Source: Lepidurus packardi
Lineage: Eukaryota; Arthropoda; Branchiopoda; Notostraca; Triopsidae
Direction: 5' to 3'
DNA length: 64,000 bases
NCBI GenBank assembly: GCA_023053545.1
Contig: JAKZAN010000001.1
Span: 5,724,565-5,788,564, forward strand
Shown: positions 12,087-39,647 of the stretch, piece after piece
How positions within the stretch are numbered: the stretch's first letter is position 1
Layout: each line of letters starts with the position of its first letter
The notes under the pieces: generated by a model
Seen by the model: only the letters and a program-made list of their open reading frames with translations
Told to the model about the DNA's origin: nothing
Databases searched by the model: none
Translations under genes and position numbers: made by a program

Positions 12087-12560
12087 TTGAGAAGCGTTAA
12101 AAAGATAGGAAAAATAATCTTAACAGATGGCTCAAAAGACGACGAAGGAAACGTAGGAGCAGGGATATATGTGGAGTATGAAGACAAGATGGTGGCTCTC
12201 GCTCTACCGAAAGCTTTACAATTTGTAAATAAAGCACAGAAAAACAAATATGTAATATTTACAGATTCAAAGACGTCAGTTTTGGCAATACAAAGTTATG
12301 CTAACAAGAAATATAGCCGAGTCATTCAGGAAATTCAAAGGTCAATTATGGCTTTAAAAACTCAAGGGAAAGGCGTAGCTATACAATGGGCGCCAGGACA
12401 CGAGGGTTTTAAGGGCAATGAAAAGGCAGATTTAGCAGCAAAGCTGGGAAAAGGATCAGAAAATTGTATAAATAGAGGTCTAACAACTGAAGAAATAATG
12501 TCACTTTATAAAAGAAAAGAAGGAAAAGAGAATTTTAAGAGCGGTAAAACTTCAAACTGA
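12087..12560 (+). pseudogene. LINE RNase H domain with an apparent internal deletion
   Basis: The frame begins in a natural RNase H strand (ILTDGSKDDEGNVGAGIY), has the second acidic strand (YVIFTDSKTSVLAI) and the His/Asp end (WAPGHEGFKGNEKADLAAK). The helix that normally carries the catalytic Glu, between the first and second strands, is not visible; the sequence jumps from a hydrophobic stretch to NKAQKNKYVIF. That fits a small in-frame deletion in a dead copy. Confidence 0.75.
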
Positions 12561-12602
12561 ACAAGAATTGGTACAAGCAGCCAGGTCTCTCAAACCGCAA
12601 CT

Positions 12603-12794
12603 ATGGCTATAACACCCGAATATAAGAGTAGCCGTAGCGCTCTTAAGAATAAGAAGCAAACATGCAAAGGTGGGTTGTTGAAGAGATTTAAGCTTAAAGA
12701 CACAGATATCTGTGAAAACTGTAGGGAACAAACAGACACAGTGGAACACAGGTTGCTGTATTGCCCATCATACGGATACGAAAGAGAAAAGTAG
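12603..12794 (+). pseudogene. LINE ORF2 C-terminal Cys/His motif
   Basis: The motif CENCREQTDTVEHRLLYC fits the CX2C, H, C pattern found at the C-terminus of many ORF2 proteins of the Jockey and I groups. It lies about 40 bases past the end of the RNase H frame and is part of the same element. Confidence 0.7.
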
Positions 12795-13004
12795 AGGAGA
12801 CGAGTAAAACAGAACGGAGTAACCTTTAACATGGAAAATGTATTAGGATTAGGGAAAATTGAACCAGAACGGCAATATAAGTTAAGAAATTGTCTAGTAG
12901 ACTACCTTAAAGATACTAAACTGATAGAAGTGATGTAATTTTTTTCCCTTATCTCTACCAATAATAAGATCAATAAAAAGTTTGTTTCAGAATAATAATA
13001 ACCC

Positions 13005-13256
13005 TGTTAAGTTATGCCAGGGGGTTACCTGTTGGCATCTGACCTACGTCAGAGCTGGCTAGGTTAGGGGGGAGAAAGCAGGGAAGGAAGGTAGTCGAGC
13101 ACAGGAAATGGAGAGAGAGCAAGCAAGAGAGAGAGTTGAAAGAAGCAGAGCCGTAGTTATAAGCAAGTGTTATTTGGACCCGTTATTATTCCAACCAAAA
13201 GTGTACGAGTGTTACAGGCTTTGTACACTAAATAAAGGAACATTCCGTTATTAACA
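13005..13256 (+). mobile_element. Solo LTR with 4-base target duplication
   Basis: The 252-base sequence starts TGTTAA and ends TTAACA, a perfect 6-base terminal inversion of TG...CA type, and is flanked on both sides by accc (13001-13004 and 13257-13260). An AATAAA at 13231 near the right end fits the R/U5 region of an LTR in plus orientation. No internal retrotransposon sequence is present, so it is a solo LTR left by recombination. A 4-base duplication suggests the Gypsy (Ty3) group. It sits directly at the TAA tail of the LINE. Confidence 0.75.
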
Positions 13257-13652
13257 ACCCTTTTCCCCCCAAAAATCAGAAATATTAACTGGTCAGAAAT
13301 AGTCGATAATGTGTCCGTTGGATGGCCTTAGTTTTGACTAAACACAGATCAACAACATTGTGCAAACTGTTAATTATGGTTATAAAGAAAAACTCTTACC
13401 GCTATGCACGATAATTTGATATCATGATAAATATAACCACTTTTAGTAGAACCCAAGCCCTTTTCAACTTATGCATAGCTAATCGAAGCTAAAATCAGCT
13501 AATTCTAATAAAAACATATTACAATTTCCAGCCTTTCTTACTTCAACATTCACATAATTGCGTTTAATTAAACTTTAGATAGTTTATCTTTAACTCACTG
13601 TTTCATAAAAAAAAATCACTGCTATAGACACAAGTTATTAGGAAAAAGAAAA

Positions 13653-13724
13653 GGGCCCGTCCGGGATTTGAACCCGGGACCTCTCGCACCCAAAGCGAGA
13701 ATCATACCCCTAGACCAACGGGCC
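13653..13724 (-). tRNA. tRNA-Pro (anticodon UGG)
   Basis: The reverse complement folds into a standard 72-base cloverleaf. The acceptor stem is GGCCCGT pairing with ACGGGCC, with discriminator C. The anticodon stem is CTCGC/GCGAG around loop TTTGGGT, giving anticodon TGG for proline. The T-arm contains GGTTCAAATCC, the B box of an RNA polymerase III promoter. An oligo-T run follows on the minus strand as terminator. No intron, and CCA is not encoded, as expected for a nuclear tRNA gene. Confidence 0.96.
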
Positions 13725-14668
13725 TTGGAATCTTTCTATATTATACTTCTAATAGACTAACAGCTTTAGTATGTAGGGAAATTTCCTTAGTCAACCTACC
13801 ATCTAATTTTTCAAATTACTTTCGTAATAAATGCAACCAATAAACAGCCATTCCAGTATTATTAAATTAATACATAAACGCTGAACGTTCGGCTTAACAT
13901 AGTGTGTACTGACTATTCATCACACATGGTCAAGATTTTTGGACAAGTGCATTTATGGAGAAAAACGTATCACAAAAAAACAGGACCACTCAACATGGCA
14001 TTGTTTTTCAACTATCATACAAAAAATCTGCATTTGGTCCAGTTGAATGCGCGCAAGAAAAATCCGGAAACCGAAAAAAGGGACAATATGGCATTTCAAA
14101 CTATACAATTTTCCCTTTTCAAAAACGGTTCGATTTCGTTTCTGTCAAAAGTGATTGCTTCTTAAACCACTTTCGCATAACACATCTGCCCCTCTTTCAT
14201 TCCGTCTGGTGAGCAATAAATTTGAATTATTTTTACTAATTTTTTTTTGTGTTTCAGCCTTGTCCTCCTAACAAATTTTCGGCTTTTCTAAATGTTCCAG
14301 CCATGTTTTGTAAATAAAAGTCCCCAAGAAAACGAAGTTTTACACGAAAATGAGGACGGTAACACGGGTAATAATTACAATTGGCTATTGCTGACCTGAT
14401 TCTCTGGGTAAAAAAAAACTGCACTTTGCAACACCCAAGACGGCGACAGAAACATGGACGTCAATTTCTTTCCTTCTCTCCTTTTTTGCTCTTCACTAAG
14501 AAAAACAACTTTCTATCTCATTTTCCTTGCTGGTTTTCGAGCGAGCAACCACATTAGCGCAAGGAATCCACCACCTTTTGTCTTTTCAATATTTAATCAC
14601 TTTCACTTTCAGTCATTTCCACCGCTTAAATTTTTAACGCGTTCTGATTAAAACTCTTTAATTTTCCA
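13725..14668. other. Spacer between the tRNA and the kinase 3' end
   Basis: This probably includes the 3' UTR of the minus-strand kinase. Short plus-strand frames at 13902-14212 and 14454-14651 show no domain and I do not call them. Confidence 0.5.
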
Positions 14669-31538
<16,870 letters not shown>

Positions 31539-32448
31539 GATGGCGAAATTGCACTTCACTGTTAAAAAAAACTGGTTTCTGGAACACTTCCTTTTCTCCC
31601 ACTCTGACCGATAACGTTTACTCCCTGTGAAACGACAGAATTACTTCTGGAGAAAAATTAGTCAAATTTAAGCTGACTAAAGTGGAAATTCACGGAGAAT
31701 ATTTCAGTGGCATACAACAATTACGTATATCTTTTGACTTATTCTTGGCTACAGCGCGAGAGATTAAAAAACAAAACGAATTGTCGATAGCTTTGTGGGA
31801 GTTTACTTCCACGTCTAGGGATTTTTAAATTTTTACTAAAGTTTTGCAGTGAAGAACACTTGTTTTGTGTCAAGGTAATTCAGGGATACACTTGAAACTT
31901 AGCAAGGAAAATGCGAGAAAGCCTAACCATGCCATGAGCATGACCATGTCAAGGCCATTGTTACAAATGCCATTGAAAACTGTTATAAATACAGTTAACG
32001 GCCAACTCAGTAAGGCTGAATTTATTATTATCAGGGCTAAGAGGTTAAGAAATAAACTAAGCCGTTAGATCGGAATACTTACTTTTCCAAACGATATATG
32101 AGTAAATCAGGACAAAAACGAAGCACCTTTGTTTTACCGGCCATGACAGTAAATAATGAATTGCCAGATTTATATGTTAGATCTTTATTTACAATAAAAT
32201 TACTTAAAATCATTTAGATAAATTCTAAATATCATCACAGTTTATCATTATTTGTGATACATACTTACTAGCATAGTTCTATTTTGTAGAAAATATCTGG
32301 CAGCCCTGATTTGGCGCCTTTCATTGTTTAGGGTGGAAGAAAGAAAAAAACAGCTTGATCGCGACATAATTTAGAAGAAACATTCCAACATCAGTTTTAA
32401 TTTAGTTTCATTCTCTGTATTTAATTTGAGTATACCTTTGTCCATATA
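31539..32448. promoter_or_regulatory. Divergent spacer between the PCTAIRE kinase and MCM2
   Basis: The start codons of the minus-strand kinase and the plus-strand MCM2 are 910 bases apart, so promoters and 5' UTRs of both must lie here unless further non-coding exons exist. An E2F-type site is at 32310-32317. A 204-base open frame at 31865-32068 has no recognisable domain. Shared regulation is possible but not shown. Confidence 0.5.
32310..32317 (+). promoter_or_regulatory. E2F-type site upstream of MCM2
   Basis: The octamer TTTGGCGC matches the E2F consensus TTTSGCGC and lies 132 bases upstream of the inferred MCM2 start codon. MCM genes are established E2F targets across animals, which makes this placement meaningful, although an isolated octamer can occur by chance. 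Confidence 0.55.
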
Positions 32449-35400
32449 ATGTCGGTAAGTACAATTTAGTAACGTCTATATAGTTAAAATGATCGTATTG
32501 TATTGCCATTACATTAATTCTTACAAAATTATGGCTTGCGATAAATTCAACTATTTCACACATCACAGTATTAACGTTAACTAGTGAAGTTAGAAATAGC
32601 TTTTGTAATGAACATGTTTATAAGCATTATTATGCAATAATTTAGTGAAAGAAGAACGAGAAGAAAGGAAGTTATCTCTCTATTCGTAGGGAGCCCGGAA
32701 TCGAGCGCAGACCCATACTCTAGTCGTCTTGTTTAATTTTATTTATTACCGACTACTGTGCTTGAAATCAAGAAAGGAAGGTGTTAGATATGGGAAGAAC
32801 GAGTGCAGCAAAAATAACACTAGGATTTACGTTTATCAAAGTAGAAGAGGAATACTGTCAATCTTTATTTAATTAGGAGGGACCATTTTCACCGCTGGAT
32901 ATGGGTGTCTCTTCACCACAACCAATGACCCCTGGTACTCCCAGTAGTAGCAGAAGACGGCGTAACCCAGGAGCTCGTCGACGACCGGCTTCTCGTGCCA
33001 GTACTGCGGAACCGCCTCCTTCTTCTCCAGGCGACGTTCTAGAGCCGTTCGAGGACGAAAGCGATCTAATCGACAATGGCAATGAGGCTGAAAGTCGCCA
33101 AGACGAGGATGAAGCGGACGGAGAAGAATTGTTTGGTGACAACTTGGAAGCGTAAATCCTTTTCCCAACTCGTTGCTTTTCCAAGTTCCTAACCTAGAGT
33201 TTCTTTCTATCGTCAGTGACTATCGTCCAATTCCTGCCTTGGATCGCTATGATGCTGCTGCACTCGATGACTCGGAATATGATGAATTGACTATGGGAGA
33301 TCGACAAGCTGCGGAAGCTGCAATGCGACGTCGTGACAGAGAAGAAGGCGTCGGACGTATGCGACGTGGGCTCCTCTATGGTAAACCAATCGATTCTCCT
33401 AATTAAACCAAGATTAAATTTCTTAATATTTCAAAACTGTTCTTACTAATATCCTCAGTTTATTTCATTTGCAACTTATTCTTACACATCCTTCCTAAAT
33501 TCTGCAGAGGAAAGCGACGAAGACGAAGATGGGAAACCAATACGCAAGCGCAGGCTAGCCGAAAGAGCAGCTGAAGGAGAAGAGCCAGTGGAAGACGAGG
33601 TAAACTCTGAAAAACCGTTTCAATTTACTTAAATTTAATTTTTTCAAAAACGCAGATGGTGGAATCCATAGAAAACTTAGAAGACATGAAAGGCCATACA
33701 GTGCGCGAATGGGTTTGCATGTTGGCTCCACGCACTGAAATTTACAACCGTTTCAAGAACTTTCTTCGTACCTATGTGGACTCCAAAGGCCATCCCGTTT
33801 TCAAATCGAAGATCCGGCAAATGTGCGAAGAAAACAACAGCAGTTTCGAGGTGGATTACAACATCCTCGCATCGGAAGAGCAAGTTTTAGCTTATTTCTT
33901 GCCCGAGGCGCCTATGGAGATGCTGCAAGTCATGGATCAAGCTGCCAAAGACGTCGTATTGGCCATGTACCCGCAATACGAGCGTATTACCAAAGAAATC
34001 CATGTCCGGATCTCGGATTTGCCGTTGGTTGAGGAAATTCGCTCCTTACGGTAAAGCCTCGAGCTCCTTACGCTCTTTACTACTGAAACAACAAACAGTA
34101 TAAATAAATTTCGAAGAGACAATAGGCGAAAGCCTGCGCCGTTTCACACAAAAAAGAATAACGAAGACTGCTAATTGTTGATTGGATTTTTCTAGACAAT
34201 TGCATCTGAATCAGTTAATACGGACCACTGGCGTGGTGACGTCAACGACAGGCGTACTACCGCAGCTGTCGATCGTGAAGTATGACTGCAACAAATGCGC
34301 TTACGTCCTGGGCCCGTTTGTTCAAACGCAGAGCAATGAAGTCAAGCCTGGATCGTGTCCAGAGTGTCAATCCACAGGTCCTTTCCAGGTTAACATGGAA
34401 CAGACGGTGTACCAGAACTACCAGCGCGTGACGATCCAGGAATCGCCCGGCAAAGTCGCCGCCGGGCGTTTACCACGCTCCAAGGACGCCATTTTGCTCG
34501 GCGACTTGTGCGACTCGTGCAAGCCAGGCGATGAGGTTGAGCTCACTGGCGTGTACACAAACAATTACGAAGGATCTCTGAATACCTCGCATGGCTTCCC
34601 CGTCTTTGCCACCGTCATCATGGCCAACCACGTGATTCGAAACGACGCCGGCCACGCGACCCGGAACTTAACGGACGAAGATATCCATAACATCGTAACG
34701 TTAAGCAAAGACGAACGCGTGGCCGAGCGAGTCATGGCGAGTATTGCCCCTTCCATCTATGGGCATGAAGATATAAAGCGAGCGTTGGCGTTGGCGTTGT
34801 TTGGGGGCGAGTCGAAGAACCCGGGGATGAAACACAAATTGAGGGGAGATATTAATGTTCTAATATGCGGAGATCCGGGGACTGCCAAGTCCCAGTTCTT
34901 GAAATATATCGAGAAAGTTGCGCCCAGAGCGGTCTTTACGACCGGACAGGGAGCATCTGCTGTTGGTTTGACTGCGTATGTGCAGAAATCGCCGGTTACG
35001 CGCGAATGGACGCTGGAGGCTGGAGCGTTGGTCTTAGCAGATAAGGGGGTGTGTCTTATTGACGAGTTTGATAAGATGAACGACCAAGATCGGACGTCGA
35101 TTCATGAAGCCATGGAGCAGCAGAGCATTTCTATTTCCAAAGCCGGGATTGTAGCTTCCTTGCAAGCACGTTGCAGTGTTATTGCGGCAGCTAATCCTTT
35201 AGGGGGACGCTACGACCCTTCTATGACCTTCTCGGAAAACGTAGACTTGACTGAGCCGATTCTGTCACGTTTTGACGTGCTTTGCGTCGTCAGAGATACC
35301 GTGGATCCCGTTCAAGATGAAAGGTTGGCGCGGTTTGTTGTAGATTCGCATATGCGTCATCATCCTTCCCATGTCGAAGAAGACCAGGTTCGTTTACTTC

Positions 35401-36776
35401 TTTACCTGTTCTAACTGTGTCGTTTTTAGATGTTGTAAGGTTAGATTGACACTCGTTATAGCACTTATAGAAATTAATTTTGAGATTTGGGTAATCCAAA
35501 TACTGAATTCATTGAAGCCACGGTGTAGTGCAAGTAGGTGATCTTTTTTTAAAAATATGGCACTGATGTCACGATGTTTTAACGATAAAATTTTTCAAAA
35601 AATATCTTAAAAGGCTGCGTCCGAAGATTTAGATATATGATTTATGTAAACTTATTCAATTCTAAAAATTGTGTTGTTATTAAGATATTTTTCAAAAATA
35701 ACTTTTCAATTATGTCGTTAAATCTCTTCGAAATTTCTCTTTCAAGTTGCATAATTCTCATGATGTAGGGGTATGACGTCAGTGCCGTCTTTTGATAAAA
35801 ACAAAAGATCAACTACGTGCAATACACCGTGGCCTTAAATATAGGTTACTGTCAAGGGTAGTTTGATGTATAGAGTGTAATTTAGTTTTGAATTGTTTAT
35901 TTTTAATCAGTTCGTTTTTTAGATAGATTTAGCTTGATCTCTAATTATATTTGGGTGCTTTTCCTTGGCTTTAGAATGGTAGAGCTGAGAATATAAATGT
36001 GTCTGGTGTTGAAACGATTCCGCAAGATTTGCTGCGCAAGTATATAATTTACGCAAAAGAGAAAGTGCATCCTAAACTGCACCAAATGGATCAAGATAAG
36101 ATTGCTAAGATGTATAGCGAACTGCGTCGTGAATCAATGGTACTTAACGTCCTTTTTAGTTTCTTTCCATTTCATAAGTCTGTTTTCTAGGCCACTGGGA
36201 GTATTCCGATTACAGTTCGTCACGTGGAGAGCGTAATTCGTTTAGCAGAAGCTCACGCGCGCGTCCACTTGCGTGATTATGTCCAAGAAGATGACGTGAA
36301 TATGGCTATTCGTGTCATGCTCGAGTCGTTTGTTGACACGCAAAAGTTTTCGGTTATGCGGACCATGCGCAAAGTAAGATGTCGGAAGCATACTTTCTTT
36401 CAGAAGAGCTTAGGTGCAATTTGTATGGGTTTTATACTATTCCTTTTAGAACTTTTCGCGCTATTTAAGCTACAAACGGGATAATAACGAGCTCCTTTTC
36501 TTTTTGTTACGGCAACTGATGCAAGAACAAGCGAGTTATATGCGCAACCGTTTTGGCACCGAGCCAGAAACGCTGGAAATTTCTGAAAAGGATTTGGCTG
36601 AGAAGGTAAAATTAAGGATTATGGAACTAGAAAAATGAGGTTTAATTATTCGGTTTTGTTAGGCTCGTGTAATTAGCATAAACAATCTGATGCCGTTCTT
36701 CGAGAGCGACGTTTTCAAAGCCAATCACTTCGTTCACGATCCACGCCGCAAGCTGATTATTCAAACTTTTGCGTAA
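32449..36776 (+). CDS. MCM2: DNA replication licensing factor MCM2
   Basis: Ten coding exons: 32449-32454, 32877-33151, 33217-33380, 33508-33599, 33656-34050, 34196-35387, 35975-36139, 36191-36373, 36450-36605, 36663-36776. Phases agree throughout and give 913 residues (human 904). The N-terminal tail is Ser/Pro/Arg-rich, then acidic (FEDESD), followed by DYRPIPALD. The core has the zinc finger (Cys 342, 345, 365, 368), Walker A GDPGTAKS from 536, Walker B IDEFDKM with Asp600-Glu601, and arginine finger SRFD near 669. MCM2 is a subunit of the MCM2-7 helicase loaded at origins; in the family its N-terminal tail also binds histones H3-H4. The first exon (ATGTCG plus a gtaagt donor) codes only Met-Ser; it is inferred from phase and donor quality. 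The exon 6 donor (gttcgt) is weak, and the following intron holds a MITE. Confidence 0.94.
35517..35833. mobile_element. MITE in an MCM2 intron
   Basis: A roughly 317-base unit whose ends are inverted copies: the outer 27 bases match at 24 positions, both starting gccacggtgta. The similarity continues inward for roughly 60 bases, including ggcactgatgtcac against ggcactgacgtcat. The interior is AT-rich and non-coding. I could not identify a clear target duplication, so the superfamily is undecided. It fills much of the intron between MCM2 exons 6 and 7. Confidence 0.65.
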
Positions 36777-36899
36777 AACTTGCCAATTTTGATACAATAC
36801 ATGTGCCTTTCTGTAAAATGAGCGATTTTTTTCAAACTTCAACATAAAATGAAAATGCCAATTTTAGACCGAAAATGCATTAGCCTGCACTTGCATTCA

Positions 36900-37516
36900 T
36901 TAGAGCCAGGTCAATTTAGGCTAAGAAAATCATGCTTGTAAGGATGCATACAAATTGTCCATTTTTCATGGAATGCATTTTACAGTAATACTTTTAGCAT
37001 CAAAAATGCTTTTGAGCAAAGATGGCCACAGGATCCTGCGAAATAGTTGAGGAAAACAAAGCAGCGGGGTTGGTTTGCATATTTGCAAACTGACAGCGAA
37101 CCATACAGCAGTAATGGAAACCCAAACGGTGCCATAAAAAAGGTGTAAGAAAGTTGGCTTGTTTATTACGGTATTTAAAGTAACCCGCGTTTAGAAAAAA
37201 AAATTTACATCAACTTAATTTTATGTATACATAACAGATTAGCCTAAATCTTTCAGTCGACAAAAATAAAAAAACAATAGAAAGAGCTTAGTTGATGTCC
37301 AATTGAGGCATAGGCACGACTTTAAAGCTCTCGTAAATTGGCGAAACAAATTTTAATGTAATTTCATGTAGAGGCTACAGTTCAACGAAAGATTGCCACG
37401 ATATATAAGGATAAACACAAGACTCCAAACTACAAAGTGGGTGACAATTGAAGATTGGTGTATACTTATTTTCTCTAAACATGCGTCCTGGTATTACTAC
37501 AGAAAGATTCGATCAA
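36900..37516. repeat. Upstream flank shared by EcKinase copies A and C
   Basis: This stretch and 44836-45432 are diverged copies. They share ggctaagaaaatc, the tttacagtaatact word, gcatcaaaaatgct against gaatcaaaaatgct, ggtgtaagaaagtt, ttaaagtaaccc and caacttaatttt in the same order. The duplicated unit therefore includes about 600 bases of 5' flank as well as the gene. Confidence 0.7.
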
Positions 37517-38635
37517 ATGAATTCTATTATAACTAAGAGTGAGTTCTGGAAACATTTAGTTGAAGAATATGAGCTGGGTGAAAAGCTCGATTCAATCGTT
37601 AGCATTACGTGTACATCATGGGCGAGAATCACGCGAGTTTCTACAGTAGAATCTTTAACTGTCTCTGTAGTGCTACTTGATAATAAAGTTCGTTTTGAAA
37701 CTAGCAGACGAAAAGCTAAGCCGGAAATTAGTAATATTTTGGACATTTTTATCAAGACTGCACCAGAGACTACGCCTTCGTCCTTGGTTGCGTATAAAGG
37801 GACCGTTCAGAGAACTAAGCAGGCTGTCGAACAAATGGGTTACCCAATTATTGCCAGCAAGCTGGACAAAAAAATTAAGAATATTGCACTGAATTTTCCC
37901 CTTGAAATGCCAGAGCAAAGTGGAATATTGGCTTGCTTAAACCACGGGGGTTACTGGAGTAAAAACCTGCTATTTCAATACGATCCGGTTTCCGGCCTAC
38001 CCGTTGCCACATCTATGGTCGATCGGCAGATGGCAGCATATGGACATCCTGCTACAGGTATCAGCTTCTTCTTGACGACCGGTACGTGCAAATCGTTATG
38101 ACGTAATTACTGGAACGAGTTGTTGCACAAATACTTCGAAAATCTTCGGAATCTGCTATGCCAATTAGGAATAGTTCTTGTCAAAGTAGGTTATACCGAA
38201 AAAGATTTTCTGAGTGAGTTCGCAGCTAGAATTCCTAAATCCTTCACATTTGTAACTGTTACATTTCTTTTCATTCTAAACGTAGGTATTGCCGTTGAAA
38301 TAACACTCTCTGAATTAGTTGATCAAGAATTTCCAGAAACCAAACGTGTCGATTCATAATTAGAATCGTGCGATTTTAACCGAAAAGAACGAGAAAACAG
38401 TGACGTAACGAGGGTGAGACAGTCAGGGCACGTGCCCTGGGCGCCGACTTGAGGGTGGCGCCATTTCCATGGCACACAATGAAAAAGAGTAAAAAAAAGG
38501 ATTTTTAAAAAAAATTTATGAGCGATAAACGTTACTAGGTTAAATGCGTGAAGTTACCATGAAGTTACTACATGCGGTTTTTTTACAAGAAGATATGCTG
38601 AGAATTCTGCTGAGTCTTCTGTTTATAGTTCAGTA

Positions 38636-38963
38636 CGGTGATGAAAACGTTTTCCCAAATTTACGGGTTGCTATCTAGATCATGCTTACAATCTCTGTTT
38701 CTATTGCCAGCAGCGAAAGATCTTTTAGCAAGCTCAAATTAATTATTTCGTACTTGAGAGCATCAGTACGAGAAGAGAGACTTTCAGCTTTGGCTTTACT
38801 AAGTATTGGACGTGAAGAAACGGAGGCGATGAATTTCGATGCAATTATTGACAAGTGTGCTTCAAAAAAGCAAGAAAACTGGCATTGCAGAAATGATTTT
38901 CTTACCTTTGAAAAGTTGGGTAATTATACTAATCTAGAAGTTTTAAAAGCCATATGCACCTAG
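38636..38963 (+). pseudogene. hAT transposase C-terminal dimerisation domain fragment
   Basis: The text DENVFPNLRVAI, a stop, then LTISVSIASSERSFSKLKLI and RLSALALLSIGREE followed by NFDAIIDKCASKK matches the conserved hAT C-terminal block (ERSFSKLK, RLS-LALLSI and a final FA-KK). It resembles the ZMYM1/ZBED-like transposase group. An in-frame stop just before the block and the absence of the rest of the transposase show it is a relic. Confidence 0.8.
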
Positions 38964-39183
38964 CGTCACTCCTTGTATCGGCAATCAAAATTCTGTCTAC
39001 CGGGCTTTTTTAGTCTCTATTTAGCCGGTGATATCTAATGGAAACCATGAAGATTCACGTTAATGTAACCGTTTTCAAGGACCAAAATATTCTGATAATA
39101 GTGTATTGCAATGTGATCAATTAAAGTTACTTATGGATCATAAGTAGCTTTATAATTCATAGTCGCAGTATTAATAATCAAAG

Positions 39184-39224
39184 TCACATAGGAACCATCA
39201 TTCGTTATGATGGTTCCTATATGA
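39184..39224. repeat. Hairpin inside the hAT element
   Basis: An 18-base stem (39184-39201 with 39207-39224, one mismatch) closes on a 5-base loop tcgtt. The core ataggaaccatcat pairs perfectly. It lies in the non-coding right half of the hAT element. Confidence 0.6.
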
Positions 39225-39647
39225 CTGACGTCTGCTGGTAATCAGAATTACAACGTGATTGCAATTCACTTTACTTGTACTTTTCTTCCTATAATCTAGG
39301 CAATAAGAATTGATTACACCCACCGGTGTTTCATCGCCTTTTGTAACGTGTAAAAGTTAATATGATCCTTATATTCCGATTTCCCGTTGTTTTTTTATAT
39401 GGGGGATGCCTTTCTTTCATTTGCCCTAGGCGCCGTTTAGCCTCGTTACGCCACTACAAGAAAACTTAAGGAAATCGCGTTCAGTAGAGATGCGTATTTA
39501 GACATTCTCCTTGAACTAATCCGTAAGGGATGGTTTTAGTCTTTGTCAGCTAAATGTAAACAAATGTGGGATATTATATTTATCTACTATATTTAATACA
39601 CTCAATTCACTAGGGCATTACAATATAAGGCTCCCGTATAGCTTATA

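Larger units (their letters stand above)
10111..13000 (+). mobile_element. Decayed I-clade-like non-LTR retrotransposon (LINE)
   Basis: In order the element shows an acidic ORF1 start, a zinc-knuckle domain (10437-10994), the C-terminal half of a reverse transcriptase (about 11150-11860), an RNase H domain (12087-12560), a Cys/His-rich tail (12603-12794) and an end in a short run of taa repeats (12991-13000). ORF1 knuckles, RNase H and a TAA-repeat tail together are typical of the I clade. No endonuclease domain is visible, most of the reverse transcriptase before the GIPQGSVLSP motif is missing, and the remaining parts lie in several frames, so the copy is dead. The 5' end is uncertain; I begin at the ATG at 10111. 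Confidence 0.8.
38398..39456 (+). mobile_element. hAT element, internally deleted, inserted in EcKinase copy A
   Basis: The left end is CAGTGACGTAACGAGG and the right end, read inward, is TAGTGGCGTAACGAGG (14 of 16). Flanks are cgagaaaa (38390-38397) and caagaaaa (39457-39464), an 8-base target duplication with one mismatch. Inside is a fragment coding the C-terminal dimerisation domain of a hAT transposase. The total of 1059 bases is far below an autonomous hAT, so it is a deleted derivative. The EcKinase similarity resumes directly after the right flank, which independently confirms the boundaries. Confidence 0.85.
37517..39539 (+). pseudogene. EcKinase-like pseudogene (copy A), internally deleted and split by a hAT element
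   Basis: The start (MNSIITKSEFWKHLVEEYE) matches the intact copy at 43229. At about 37710 the sequence jumps in frame from NKVRFETSR to KAKPEISNILDIF. This skips the end of exon 1, the intron and the first third of exon 2, including the region that in the family carries the TEDLGLRGF strand. The catalytic-loop HGDYW is HGGYW (Asp lost) and DWQ is DRQ. A stop follows at 38099-38101, and similarity continues to about 38395, where a 1.06 kb hAT element is inserted. The last codons resume after it (AYLDILLELIRKGWF, stop at 39537-39539), matching the end of the intact gene. EcKinase/CHK-like proteins are small-molecule kinases, with an ecdysteroid 22-kinase as known member. This copy cannot be active. 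Confidence 0.85.

Noticed and set aside
31865-32068. 67-codon frame in the MCM2/kinase spacer
   Set aside because: No domain and low complexity; consistent with chance.
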